The position numbers were made by a program, and so were the translations under genes. Positions 16,666 to 23,828 of a stretch of DNA of 26,776 nt are shown here, piece by piece (the stretch's first letter is position 1; each line of letters starts with the position of its first letter). The stretch spans positions 1 to 26,776 of the forward strand of contig CALCWL010000012.1 in NCBI GenBank assembly GCA_937906285.1, given 5' to 3'. This DNA comes from an uncultured Rhodanobacter sp. Its GTDB lineage: Bacteria; Pseudomonadota; Gammaproteobacteria; Xanthomonadales; Rhodanobacteraceae. Below the pieces are notes generated by a model that searched no databases, was not told the DNA's origin, and worked only from the letters and a program-made list of their open reading frames with translations.

Positions 16666-16967
16666 GCGCGCGCGGGGGCGTGCTGGCTAAGGATGCGGTA
16701 GTACGTGCGTCGGCTGATGGCGAACTCGCGCAGGATCTGTTTCAGCGGCACGCCGGCATCGCGGGCGGCGATGATCTCCTGCACCGGACGGCGGGTGTAA
16801 GGCTGCGGGATGTACAGCAGCTCGCCGCCGTATTGCTGCTGCAAGTAGCGCACGATCGGCGCGGCCACGTCGGTGGCTTGCGCCGGTGGCATGCCTTTGG
16901 CGCGCTGCAGCGCTTCGGCAAGCTCGCCCAGCAGGGCTTCGGAAGGACTGAAATCGGGAGCATTCAT
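16650..16967 (-). CDS. Mor-family transcription activator
   Basis: The product has 105 residues. It has the Mor/C layout known from phage Mu: an N-terminal dimerisation helix pair (LLGELAEALQRA; ATDVAAPIVRYLQQQYGG), the signature GGELLYIPQPY at about 47-57, and a C-terminal helix-turn-helix (RDAGVPLKQILREFAISRRTYYRIL, about 69-93). Mor and C activate middle and late Mu promoters by binding dyad sites and recruiting RNA polymerase. Here the gene lies in the late operon, its ATG overlapping the large-terminase stop (ATGA). Its own stop is inside the 28-bp dyad repeat. It probably controls the downstream structural genes, which would be an unusual placement. Confidence 0.8.
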   Translation of the reverse strand: MNAPDFSPSEALLGELAEALQRAKGMPPAQATDVAAPIVRYLQQQYGGELLYIPQPYTRRPVQEIIAARDAGVPLKQILREFAISRRTYYRILSQHAPARAVPPV

Positions 16968-18934
16968 CGGCTCATCCAGTCGGCGGAGGCGAAGGGGTTG
17001 GCGCGAGGCGCGGCGGCGGGCGTGGTTCCATGTGGAACGGCGACGGCGGGCGGCGGTGCGGGCAATGCGATGCGCTCGGGCGCCGGTGCCACGGTCGCCG
17101 GCGGCTTGGCCACGAAAAGATCATCGTTGACCGGCTCTAGTTTGGTTTCCAGCGCGGCCCAATCCGCTTCGCGTTTGACGTGGATGCGGATGCCGGGGCT
17201 CAGCGCCGCGGCGTAGGCGTAGACCAGGGTATCCAGTGCCTCATTGCGCGCGCCCTTTTTCTTGAGCCAGCGCTTGGCGGCCAGGTCATAGCGCTCGGCG
17301 GTGAGCATGGTGTAGTAGTCGTCGGGCAGGTCGGCCGGAAAGTGGATCAGGCGGGATTCCTCTTCGCGGTCGGTGTCGCCCAGCAGACGCTGCATGAGCG
17401 TGCTCTTGGCCGAGTTGACGCCCAGCACCCACAGGTTGATGCCGCGGCGCTGGGTGCGGCCTTTCTTGTCGGATTCCTGTTTGCTCGCGCGGCCGATGAT
17501 GGGGCGCGTGGCGTCCTTGCTGCCTTTGATCGCCATCACGCCTTGCGACTGGCGCGGGCGCACGGCGTTGTAGACCTCTTGCGTCCAGTTGCCGGAGTCG
17601 ACGGCCGCGGCGCTGATGTGCAGGGTGATGCCGGCGGCGTTGGCCACGGGTTGCGCGAGGAAATCCCACAGCACGCTCCAGTCTTCCTTGCGCGTGGGGT
17701 CGGCGGGAAGCTCGACGTAGTCGACGATCCACGCCTGCTCATTGCGGCCCCAGGCGACGATCTGCACAGCAAAGCGGTTGACCTGCACGTCGACGCCCGC
17801 GGTGAGGATGAAGCCGCCGCGCGGCACCGTGCGCCGCACCCACTTGCCGGCGCGCTGCTGCAGGTCGGTGGCTTCGACTTTCTGGCTGGCGCCTTCGAAG
17901 GCCTCGCCGAGGATGGTGTTGACGAAGACGACTTCCTTCGCGGGATCCTTGCGTGCCTCGGCGCGCATGTCCGCGATTTCCTGCCAGGTGTAGCCGAGGC
18001 CGATGGCCGCATAGGCCGACCAGATGTGGAAGCTGCGGTGGTGTGCGCTGCGTTCGGGACGCCCGGCAATCCACTCACCGGCTTCGAGCATGCGGGTTTT
18101 GTGGTGCTCTTGGATAAGCTGGCCGCAGTGCAGGCAGAGGAACTGACCGTCGTCGGTGAGCTGGTCGATCACCAGCACTTGCTTCACGCCGCAGTGCGGG
18201 CACGGCACGTGGTAGCGGCTCTGGTCGCCGTCATCGTAGGCCGTGCTGATGGCGCAGGCATCCTTGATGGTGGCGGAGCTGATGCGCAGGATTTTCCGCC
18301 GCACGAAACTCGACGTGCGGCGCAGGGCCTGCTGTTCGGCGCCGCCCTGGTCGTCCAGGTCAGTGGGGTACTTCGACAGCTCATCGAGGATCAGGTACAT
18401 GATCGGCATCGACGCCAGCGACGCCGAACTGTTGGCGCCGCTCAACACCAGCACGCCGCCAGGGAATTTCTTCACCAGGGTGGTGTTGCCGCTGTCGCGG
18501 CTGCGCGCCGGCGGGATGCGCTCTTGCAACACGGGCATCAGGGCGATGGCGGGCGCTAGGCGCTGGTCGCTGAACTTGCGGGCCGTGTCGATCGTCGGCA
18601 GCACGTACATCACCGGGCCCGGCGCGTGCTCGATGATGTAGCCCAGCCAGTTGATGCCGACCTCGGTACCGCCGACCTGCGTCGATTTCTTGATGGTGGT
18701 TTCGCGCACCGTCGATTCGCGGTGCAGGCAATCCATGATCTCCCGCAGGAACGGCATGCGGCTGGTGTACCAGTCGCCCGCTTCGCTGGAGCCTTCCTTG
18801 GGCAGCTTGCGGTAGCGGTCGGCCCAGGCGCTCAGCGTGATCGGCTCGGGGACGGTCCAGCCTCGCCGCCAGCTCTCGGCGACCAGGTCGGCGCCGGAAG
18901 GCAGGTCGACGTCAAGGGTGTCGAGGTCGAACAT
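16964..18934 (-). CDS. Terminase large subunit, GpA family
   Basis: The product has 656 residues and belongs to the lambda gpA family. The ATPase region has the adenine motif DWYTSRMPF, the Walker A-like KKSTQVGGTE (82-91) and Walker B LILDELSKYP (Asp184, Glu185). A zinc-binding stretch CPHCG...CLHCG lies near 245-275. The nuclease half follows with LTAGVDVQVNRFAVQIVAWG and DSGNWTQEVYNAVR. It cuts concatemers and drives DNA into proheads at the portal. The C-terminus ends in a Pro/Ala-rich tail. An ATG at 18934 overlaps the small-terminase TGA; a GTG one codon earlier is possible. Confidence 0.95.
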   Translation of the reverse strand: MFDLDTLDVDLPSGADLVAESWRRGWTVPEPITLSAWADRYRKLPKEGSSEAGDWYTSRMPFLREIMDCLHRESTVRETTIKKSTQVGGTEVGINWLGYIIEHAPGPVMYVLPTIDTARKFSDQRLAPAIALMPVLQERIPPARSRDSGNTTLVKKFPGGVLVLSGANSSASLASMPIMYLILDELSKYPTDLDDQGGAEQQALRRTSSFVRRKILRISSATIKDACAISTAYDDGDQSRYHVPCPHCGVKQVLVIDQLTDDGQFLCLHCGQLIQEHHKTRMLEAGEWIAGRPERSAHHRSFHIWSAYAAIGLGYTWQEIADMRAEARKDPAKEVVFVNTILGEAFEGASQKVEATDLQQRAGKWVRRTVPRGGFILTAGVDVQVNRFAVQIVAWGRNEQAWIVDYVELPADPTRKEDWSVLWDFLAQPVANAAGITLHISAAAVDSGNWTQEVYNAVRPRQSQGVMAIKGSKDATRPIIGRASKQESDKKGRTQRRGINLWVLGVNSAKSTLMQRLLGDTDREEESRLIHFPADLPDDYYTMLTAERYDLAAKRWLKKKGARNEALDTLVYAYAAALSPGIRIHVKREADWAALETKLEPVNDDLFVAKPPATVAPAPERIALPAPPPAVAVPHGTTPAAAPRANPFASADWMSR

Positions 18935-19482
18935 CACGCCACCCTTTCCATGGCTTCCGGCAGGCCCGGCAGCGCGCCCAGCATCGCCACGCGGATCTTC
19001 GTGGTGTGCTCGGTCAGCAGAGCGTGCACGCGCGCGACGTCGGACTCGGCGGCCAGCTGCGAGGCCAGGCGGTCGGCCAGGGCGTCCAGCGCCTCCATGG
19101 CCTGGCGCGATAGCCCGAAGATCGCCGCGGCAACCTCTTCCTTGCGCACCAGCTGGCCGACCTTCTCCGCAAGCTCCAGTTCGGCGATGCGCGCTTTGGC
19201 GATGCGTTCGCGCCGCGCGGCTTCCTTGTACGTCTGATGGCCCACCGTCCGCTGGCCATCCTGCCCCGCGGCAGCGCCGGATTCCGCGCGCTCGGCAGCG
19301 CCTGGCCGACGGTCGCCGCCGCGCGCAGGATCGCGCGTGGATTCGATCAGCCGGTCAGTGGCCTCGACGTTGACCTTGCCGGCCTTCGTCAACACCAGCC
19401 GACCCTGCCGCGCCAACTTGCTCACGTAAGCCGGCGAGCAGCCGCGGGCCTGGGCATATTCGGATTTGCTCAACTCCGTCAT
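18934..19482 (-). CDS. Terminase small subunit, Nu1-like
   Basis: The product has 182 residues. An N-terminal winged-helix DNA-binding region (LSKSEYAQARGCSPAYVSKLARQGRLVLTKAGKVNVEATDRLI, about 4-46) resembles Nu1 of lambda. A charged linker follows, then a coiled coil (YKEAARRERIAKARIAELELAEKVGQLV) and a C-terminal helical region that should bind the large subunit. It recognises the packaging site and forms the holoterminase. It heads the late operon and is preceded by a long non-coding block with repeated 9-mers and a 16-bp dyad, either of which could be its recognition site. No strong Shine-Dalgarno is seen apart from a G-rich stretch before the ATG. Confidence 0.85.
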   Translation of the reverse strand: MTELSKSEYAQARGCSPAYVSKLARQGRLVLTKAGKVNVEATDRLIESTRDPARGGDRRPGAAERAESGAAAGQDGQRTVGHQTYKEAARRERIAKARIAELELAEKVGQLVRKEEVAAAIFGLSRQAMEALDALADRLASQLAAESDVARVHALLTEHTTKIRVAMLGALPGLPEAMERVA

Positions 19483-19527
19483 GCCGCCACCCCATTGAAC
19501 TCACCGGATGAACCGGCAAGGGGTGCG

Positions 19528-19543
19528 TTGAACCATAGTTCAA
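19528..19543. promoter_or_regulatory. 16-bp dyad upstream of late operon
   Basis: TTGAAC and GTTCAA are separated by CATA, a perfect 6+6 inverted repeat, 45 bases upstream of the small-terminase ATG. Further GAAC half-sites lie nearby (around 19498, 19510). It looks like a protein-binding site controlling the late genes; the binder is unknown. Confidence 0.5.
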
Positions 19544-19676
19544 GCCCTGCAACTAGCGAGAGATTGCGCGCCAGTTGACCCGTGTTTACCCGAGCCGGGG
19601 AGTACCTTTTAACATTTGGTTCAGGTTGGCGTTCAGGTTCGCGGCCACCCCTTGAAACCGCATCAGAACGCCATTT

Positions 19677-19913
19677 GCCCGACCTGACCGACCTGCGTGC
19701 TAAGAGGTCGGGCAGCCGAAAACCTCGCCACCGCTTGCATTGCCCAACCTGCCCAACCTGCCCAACCTGTTTACGCACATATGGCTGATTGCAGGAACCT
19801 TGCATACCTATACACGCGAGAACACCGGAAAGGTCGGGTAGGTTGGGCAAACCCATACGGGGCAACGGCCCAGAGGTTGGGCAGAGGTTGGGCAGAGGTT
19901 GGGCAGGTTGGGC
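19677..19913. repeat. Iteron-like 9-mer array, both orientations
   Basis: The consensus is GCCC(A/G)ACCT. Copies on the plus strand are 19677-19685, 19686-19694 (degenerate), and a perfect tandem triplet at 19742-19750, 19751-19759, 19760-19768. Inverted copies (AGGTTGGGC or one-base variants) are 19705-19713, 19831-19839, 19840-19848, 19874-19882, 19885-19893, 19896-19904 and 19905-19913. The two arms face each other across about 60 bases of more A+T-rich sequence (19769-19830). This resembles iteron origins such as that of satellite phage P4, and it follows the helicase gene directly. A cosB-like terminase site is the main alternative. Confidence 0.7.
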
Positions 19914-19944
19914 AATACCGGACGCACTGCCGCGCCATCGGGCG

Positions 19945-21342
19945 CTAGAACGGCACATCACTACCTCCCCCACTACCAGCCTGCGGCAGCGGCACCCATC
20001 GGCGCTCTCGGTAGCCGTTGACCATGACCCTGGCGTGCTCCCATCGCAGCCGCCGCATGATCGCCGCCACCCTCATTTGTTCGGGCTTGCCGTGCTTCCC
20101 CACGTCGATGTTCAATGCCCAGCTCAGCAGCTCAGCAGTCGTGGTCCACGGCACCGCCTGGCCGTTGCCTGCCATCGAGATGCGCGGCGGGTAGGCGCTG
20201 TCCATCATCTTGCCGGCCAGCCAGCGTTGGATGATGCCCTGCCAGCTGTCCTCAGCGAACCGTTCTTCCTGCTGCTCCACGGCATCGGGCGGCAGTTGCC
20301 ACCAGGGGTAGCCTTGTCGGAACAGCGCCACCGCCTCGGCCCACAACTGGTCGCGCTGCGCCGCGATGCCTGCGATGTCGACGTGGTCCACCACCACCGG
20401 CAGGAAGCGCCGCCCACCGCTCGCGTCGCGCAGGTATTCGTGTTCGTTCGTAGTGCCCACGAACACGCACTCGCGCCGGAACGACCGCGCCACGCGCCCA
20501 TAGCTTGGCCGGTAGGTATCGAAGCGCGACGTGATCGCCTGCTTGACCTTCGTCACATCCGCCTTCGTGAAGCTGTCCATCTCTCCGATCTCGACGCACC
20601 AGCGCCCGCGCAGGCTCTGGTAGAAGTCTTTGCCGCTGGGCGACTCCATCGACTCCGCATACCACTCGGCGCCAAACAGCTCGCGCACGGCCGACGTCTT
20701 GCCGCGGCCCTGCTCGCCTTCCAGCACCAGCATGAAGTCGACCTGCGCGCCGTTGTGGCGCACCTTCGGATCCGCCCACAAGATACGCGCCACCGCACTC
20801 ACCAGAAAGCATCGCGCGGCCTGGCGCGTATATGGCGTGTCCACGGTGGAGAACAGCGTAGGGAACATCGCGTCGATGCGCGCCATGCCATCCCATTTCA
20901 GCGCGGTCAGGTACTCCCGCACCGGATGCACCTTGCTGCGCCGGGCCATCGCTTCGACACAATCCATCACCATGTCGCGCTTCACGCTCAGCGTATAGCG
21001 CAGAGGACTACCCAACCAGCCCGCCAGCTCAGTGCCGTCCTGGTCGGTGAACTCATTGCGCTCGCCGCCCGCCCATACCGGGTCGCGGGTGAGCCGCACG
21101 ATGTTGTTGAATTCGTCCAGGCTGAATAACCCCTCAAGCGCGGGATCATGCTCCAGCACCAGCAGCGTGTTGTGCGTGGTGGATTCCGGCTTGCCCGTCG
21201 TGGTGCGCGTCAGGTCGTTCGACCATTCGCCCGGCGGGCTGTACCCGCCGCCACCCGAGCCGCCGCGGCCGCGCCCACCACCACCCCCGCGTTTCTGCTG
21301 GCGCTGGCCGATGGGCACGACTACCTTTTGAGGCTCAGTCAT
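19945..21342 (-). CDS. VirE/DUF5906-type replicative helicase
   Basis: The product has 465 residues. After a Gly/Arg-rich, probably disordered N-terminus (about 19-33), it carries the VirE-type P-loop domain: PVREYLTALKWDGMARID, VSAVARILWADPKVRHNGAQVD, Walker A GEQGRGKT (209-216), Walker B-like RWCVEIGEMDSF (248-259), then FRRECVFVGTTNEHEYLRD and GGRRFLPV. Such proteins are phage superfamily 3-like helicases working with a primase. The ATG overlaps the primase stop (ATGA), giving a coupled primase-helicase pair comparable to the single alpha protein of P4. The downstream iteron block is a likely target. Confidence 0.85.
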   Translation of the reverse strand: MTEPQKVVVPIGQRQQKRGGGGGRGRGGSGGGGYSPPGEWSNDLTRTTTGKPESTTHNTLLVLEHDPALEGLFSLDEFNNIVRLTRDPVWAGGERNEFTDQDGTELAGWLGSPLRYTLSVKRDMVMDCVEAMARRSKVHPVREYLTALKWDGMARIDAMFPTLFSTVDTPYTRQAARCFLVSAVARILWADPKVRHNGAQVDFMLVLEGEQGRGKTSAVRELFGAEWYAESMESPSGKDFYQSLRGRWCVEIGEMDSFTKADVTKVKQAITSRFDTYRPSYGRVARSFRRECVFVGTTNEHEYLRDASGGRRFLPVVVDHVDIAGIAAQRDQLWAEAVALFRQGYPWWQLPPDAVEQQEERFAEDSWQGIIQRWLAGKMMDSAYPPRISMAGNGQAVPWTTTAELLSWALNIDVGKHGKPEQMRVAAIMRRLRWEHARVMVNGYRERRWVPLPQAGSGGGSDVPF

Positions 21343-22388
21343 GCCATCACCCGCCGCGTCTCCCGCACTTCCACCCGCTTCACGCGCGACTTTGCCCACA
21401 GCGCGATCTGTTTGGCCGTCCAACCGTCGGCTACCGCATCGGCAATGTCCCAACCCTTTTGCATGCCGTTGGTATCGATCACACGCAGGCTGCGCACCCC
21501 GGCCGCATGGGCCAGTTGCGCCACGCCTTCATGCAACAAGCCGCTGCCGTCGATATAGCCGAGCATGGCGCCTACGCCATCCAGCGCGTCCGGCCACAGC
21601 ACCACGTCACGCCCTTCCAGCGGGCTGAAATCGGTGTGCTTCACGCCGTGGCTGCCACCCATCCAGGTAGTCACGGCATACATGGGCAGTGCGCCAGCAC
21701 CGACCGTCGCGCATTTTTCGCCTTCCACCATCAGCACCGGCGCGTCGGGCTTTGCTGCCAGCACGTCCAGGCCGAACAGCGGCCGCGGATCGGGGAACGG
21801 CTGCAGGCACCAGCGCGCCTCGCCCGTCGGCCCGATGCACCACGTCACGGCCGGCGTGATCTTGCCGTCCGGCATGTCCACCCGCAACACGTAGCCCAGC
21901 AGCGCGCCATCAGGATCTCGATACGCATCCGCGCGCGAAGGTGTCAGCCCTTCCCACCAGCGCCCGCGTTTGAGATTCCACACGCGGCCTTTCACGCCCG
22001 GCACCCACCGCGGCGCGTCTTCCGGTACCGGGCAAATCGGTATCCACAACTCATCATCCACGCGGTCACGCACACGCGGGGTGGCCGCGACCGCGCGGCG
22101 CGCCGTCATGCCCACGTCGTGGCCGCCCAGCTTGTGGCACGCCGTGACGAAATCCACGCCCTCATGCGCCATCACAAACCCGATCGCATCGAAGTGCGCG
22201 CCGCACCCGAAACAATGCACAAAGCCTTTCTTCGGAGCCACAGTGAACGACGGCGAGTTCTCCGAATGGAACGGGCACAGCCCGGTGTATTCCTTGCCGG
22301 CCTTTTTCAGCGTCACGCCATGCCGCGTCACCACGTCGACCAAGTCGACGCGTGCCAGCAAGGCCGCCACGTTGATCACCTGATGCAT
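21339..22388 (-). CDS. CHC2 zinc-finger / Toprim primase
   Basis: The product has 349 residues. The CHC2 zinc finger is clear (Cys38, His41, Cys59, Cys62, within GLCPFHSENSPSF and FVHCFGCG). A Toprim-like region follows with APVLMVEGEKCATVGAG (about 217-232, catalytic Glu222/Glu224) and DVVLWPDALDGVGA at 261-274. In typical members the latter motif is closer to PDND; here it reads PDALD, a small departure. It should make RNA primers for phage replication. ATG at 22388 overlaps the previous gene by 13 bases; the in-frame alternative at 22406 has less support. Confidence 0.9.
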   Translation of the reverse strand: MHQVINVAALLARVDLVDVVTRHGVTLKKAGKEYTGLCPFHSENSPSFTVAPKKGFVHCFGCGAHFDAIGFVMAHEGVDFVTACHKLGGHDVGMTARRAVAATPRVRDRVDDELWIPICPVPEDAPRWVPGVKGRVWNLKRGRWWEGLTPSRADAYRDPDGALLGYVLRVDMPDGKITPAVTWCIGPTGEARWCLQPFPDPRPLFGLDVLAAKPDAPVLMVEGEKCATVGAGALPMYAVTTWMGGSHGVKHTDFSPLEGRDVVLWPDALDGVGAMLGYIDGSGLLHEGVAQLAHAAGVRSLRVIDTNGMQKGWDIADAVADGWTAKQIALWAKSRVKRVEVRETRRVMA

Positions 22389-22702
22389 GCGCGCCCCCTC
22401 GCCCACTGCAAGGTCTGCAGCACATCTCGCACCAGCGGCCCTCTGCCCTGTCCGTCACGCGCGTAGGTCGCGAACAGCTGCGCCAGGCAATCGCGCAACA
22501 ACACCTCATCGCTGCGCTGAGCGCATCGCGCGACCGCGATCGTGCCGCAGGGCCACAAGTAAACACGCACGCCTCCGCGCCGCCACGCGCGCTCGCAAAT
22601 CGCACCGGCGACGCGGCGCAGATCCGTGCCCGGCCGAAATACACACAGCGCCGGCCCCACGTTCCCCACGCCGGCCGGCACGGGTGATACCCACGCGGTC
22701 AC
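22376..22702 (-). CDS. Small early protein of unknown function
   Basis: The product has 108 residues, starting at GTG (22702), whose GTGA overlaps the upstream stop. The upstream extension of this frame runs antiparallel to composition and is dropped. The readable core is ALCVFRPGTDLRRVAGAICERAWRRGGVRVYLWPCGTIAVARCAQRSDEVLLRDCLAQLFATYARDG. No known domain is recognised. Its place directly ahead of the primase and tight overlaps on both sides suggest a replication-accessory role, which is only a guess. Confidence 0.6.
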   Translation of the reverse strand: MTAWVSPVPAGVGNVGPALCVFRPGTDLRRVAGAICERAWRRGGVRVYLWPCGTIAVARCAQRSDEVLLRDCLAQLFATYARDGQGRGPLVRDVLQTLQWARGRACIR

Positions 22703-22893
22703 CGGCGCACCTTGAGCGGCAGTTGCGCCTGCCTCGGCGCGCTCTCCGCGGCCAGGCTCGCGCGGGCTTGCGCCAGTTCCTCCGCCGTACAGCCCAGCAA
22801 GAACATCCGCTCGATCTGCGCGATGGCCGCGCGCGCCGCCGGCGAGGGCGGCCGTTTGCCGTGCCTGCATGTCAGACGGCCCCGCGCGCGCAT
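22699..22893 (-). CDS. Small basic early protein
   Basis: The product has 64 residues (MRARGRLTCRHGKRPPSPAA then a helical region with IAQIERMFLLGCTAEELAQARASL). ATG at 22893 overlaps the DksA/TraR-like gene by 22 bases and the stop overlaps the next start (GTGA). The helix and basic ends are consistent with a small nucleic-acid-associated protein, but no family was recognised. A longer start at 22998 would lie inside the upstream gene and is unlikely. Confidence 0.6.
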   Translation of the reverse strand: MRARGRLTCRHGKRPPSPAARAAIAQIERMFLLGCTAEELAQARASLAAESAPRQAQLPLKVRR

Positions 22894-23090
22894 GTCTGCG
22901 CCCTTCGTTCGCTGGCTCGCTGGCAGTCGATGCACAACTGCGCGCCCATCCGCTGCCGCACCGGCAAAATCGGCGCCCCGCAGTCGAGGTTCGCGCAATG
23001 CGTGCGTCCGGGCTGCGCCGGTGCGCGAGCCTGCAGCGCGTGGTCCACGTCCTCCTGCTGCCGCTGCTGGGCCAGTTCGATCACATCCAT
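22872..23090 (-). CDS. DksA/TraR-type C4 zinc finger protein
   Basis: The product has 72 residues. A helical N-terminus (VIELAQQRQQEDVDHAL) precedes a C4 zinc finger (HCANLDCGAPILPVRQRMGAQLCIDCQ, Cys32, Cys37, Cys53, Cys56) followed by a basic helix. This is the layout of phage TraR/DksA-like proteins, which bind the secondary channel of RNA polymerase and can mimic ppGpp/DksA effects. It lies one base after the CII-like gene, so it is part of the leftward early operon and may shift host transcription early in infection. Confidence 0.85.
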   Translation of the reverse strand: MDVIELAQQRQQEDVDHALQARAPAQPGRTHCANLDCGAPILPVRQRMGAQLCIDCQRASERRAQTCARGAV

Positions 23091-23091
23091 G

Positions 23092-23469
23092 TCAGCGCCC
23101 CCGCTTCGCCGCGGGCAAGCCTGCGGCCGCCATCAGCGCCGGCAGAACATCGGCCAGTGCGGCGAGCTTCGCAAGCGCTTCCTGCTGCGTCACCGCCGGG
23201 TCGCGCAGATACTTGTCGACCAGGTAGTACACCGGTGACACATCACCGGTCTTGTCGATGTACGTTTCCAGCTCATCAACCGTCATGCCGCGAACCTTGC
23301 CCGCACTGTCCATACCGGCCAGCTTTTCGGTGAGCCGCGACGGCGAAAGATCCATCTTCCCGGCCACCGTCACCAGACCTCGCTGGTGCACCTGGCCTGT
23401 CAGGTGATCTCTCAGACAGCGCGATTTCGCCGCCAGTCCGGGTTCAAACGTCAAACTCATCTGCTGCAT
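23092..23469 (-). CDS. CII-like phage regulatory protein
   Basis: The product has 125 residues, starting MQQMSLTFEPGLAAKSRCLRDHL. The central part LVTVAGKMDLSPSRLTEKLAGMDSAGKVRGMTVDELETYIDKTGDVSPVYYLVDKYL is the helix-turn-helix pattern of the phage CII (CP76-type) regulators, with an acidic/alanine-rich C-terminal helix. ATG at 23469 has AAGGGG at a good distance; the longer frame (from 23550) would translate the dyad. By analogy with lambda CII it may steer the lysis-lysogeny choice. Its leader contains a terminator and a 36-bp dyad, so expression probably depends on antitermination or a bound regulator. Confidence 0.75.
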   Translation of the reverse strand: MQQMSLTFEPGLAAKSRCLRDHLTGQVHQRGLVTVAGKMDLSPSRLTEKLAGMDSAGKVRGMTVDELETYIDKTGDVSPVYYLVDKYLRDPAVTQQEALAKLAALADVLPALMAAAGLPAAKRGR

Positions 23470-23481
23470 TGCTTGCCCCTT

Positions 23482-23517
23482 GGGTTTTCCGGGGAACACG
23501 TGTTCCCAAGAAAACCC
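23482..23517. promoter_or_regulatory. 36-bp interrupted dyad in CII-like leader
   Basis: An inner perfect 16-bp palindrome (GGGAACACGTGTTCCC, 23492-23507) is flanked after 2 mismatched bases by GGGTTTTC (23482-23489) and GAAAACCC (23510-23517). All four segments share one centre of symmetry. The dyad ends 12 bases before the ATG of the CII-like gene, next to its ribosome site. It could be a DNA operator or, in RNA, a hairpin controlling translation. Confidence 0.7.
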
Positions 23518-23527
23518 CTGCATGCCT

Positions 23528-23553
23528 GAAAAAATGCGGCGCATGCGCACCGC
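23528..23553 (-). terminator. tR1-like intrinsic terminator
   Basis: On the minus strand the stem GCGGTGC / GCGCCGC closes a 4-base loop and is followed by ATTTTTTC. It lies 14 bases after the stop of the cro-like gene and before the CII-like gene, the same place as tR1 in lambda. Without antitermination it should limit transcription into the replication genes. Confidence 0.75.
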
Positions 23554-23566
23554 ACCGAAAACACAT

Positions 23567-23818
23567 TCACCCCGCCATTCGCATTTCGTCCGGCTCCGCC
23601 ACCGTCATCGCTCCGGATGCCGGATACAGGTCAGGCCGCAACTGATGGCACGTCACCGCACCGTCGGTCAGCACTTCGATCGCCACGCATCGGTTGGGCG
23701 GCACCTGGCCACGTTTGCGCCACTCGGAAATCGAAGGCGACTTGATCTTCAGGGCGGCGGCCAGGCGGTCCTGGCTGCCCAGCAATGCGCAGGCGCGGTC
23801 GAGGTGCGGATTGTTCAT
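23567..23818 (-). CDS. YdaS/Cro-like regulator
   Basis: The product has 83 residues, starting MNNPHLDRACALLGSQDRLAAALKIKSPSISEWRKRGQVPPNRCVAIEVLTDG, a YdaS-type helix-turn-helix (recognition helix around SPSISEWRKRG). It is divergent from the repressor gene and first in the leftward early operon, so it fills the Cro position. The longer frame begins at GTG (23842) within the promoter. The predicted -10 (23829-23834) puts the transcription start only a few bases before the ATG, so the mRNA may be leaderless; no Shine-Dalgarno is present. Confidence 0.85.
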   Translation of the reverse strand: MNNPHLDRACALLGSQDRLAAALKIKSPSISEWRKRGQVPPNRCVAIEVLTDGAVTCHQLRPDLYPASGAMTVAEPDEMRMAG

Positions 23819-23828
23819 AGTGCCAGTG

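Larger units (their letters stand above)
19483..19944. other. Non-coding regulatory/origin block
   Basis: About 460 bases between the helicase stop and the small-terminase start show no believable gene. The only long minus frame has repeats of 9 and 11 bp that break codon phase, and low-complexity translation. The block holds about a dozen 9-bp iterons, a pair of GTTCAGGTT repeats (19619-19627 and 19631-19639) and the dyad TTGAACCATAGTTCAA. It may contain the replication origin, the packaging site, the late promoter, or a combination. Confidence 0.7.

Noticed and set aside
19742..19913. CRISPR array
   Set aside because: Repeat units are 9 bp with 0-2 bp gaps and occur in both orientations; no spacer-repeat pattern and no cas genes.
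19479..19973. Minus-strand open frame across the iteron block
   Set aside because: It overlaps the helicase end and the terminase start, its residues come from the DNA repeats, and the 11-bp periods do not preserve codon phase. The repeats themselves explain the sequence.
22376..22870. Longer start (22870) for the small gene before the primase
   Set aside because: The first 56 residues would lie over another coupled gene; the GTGA overlap at 22702 gives a more natural start.
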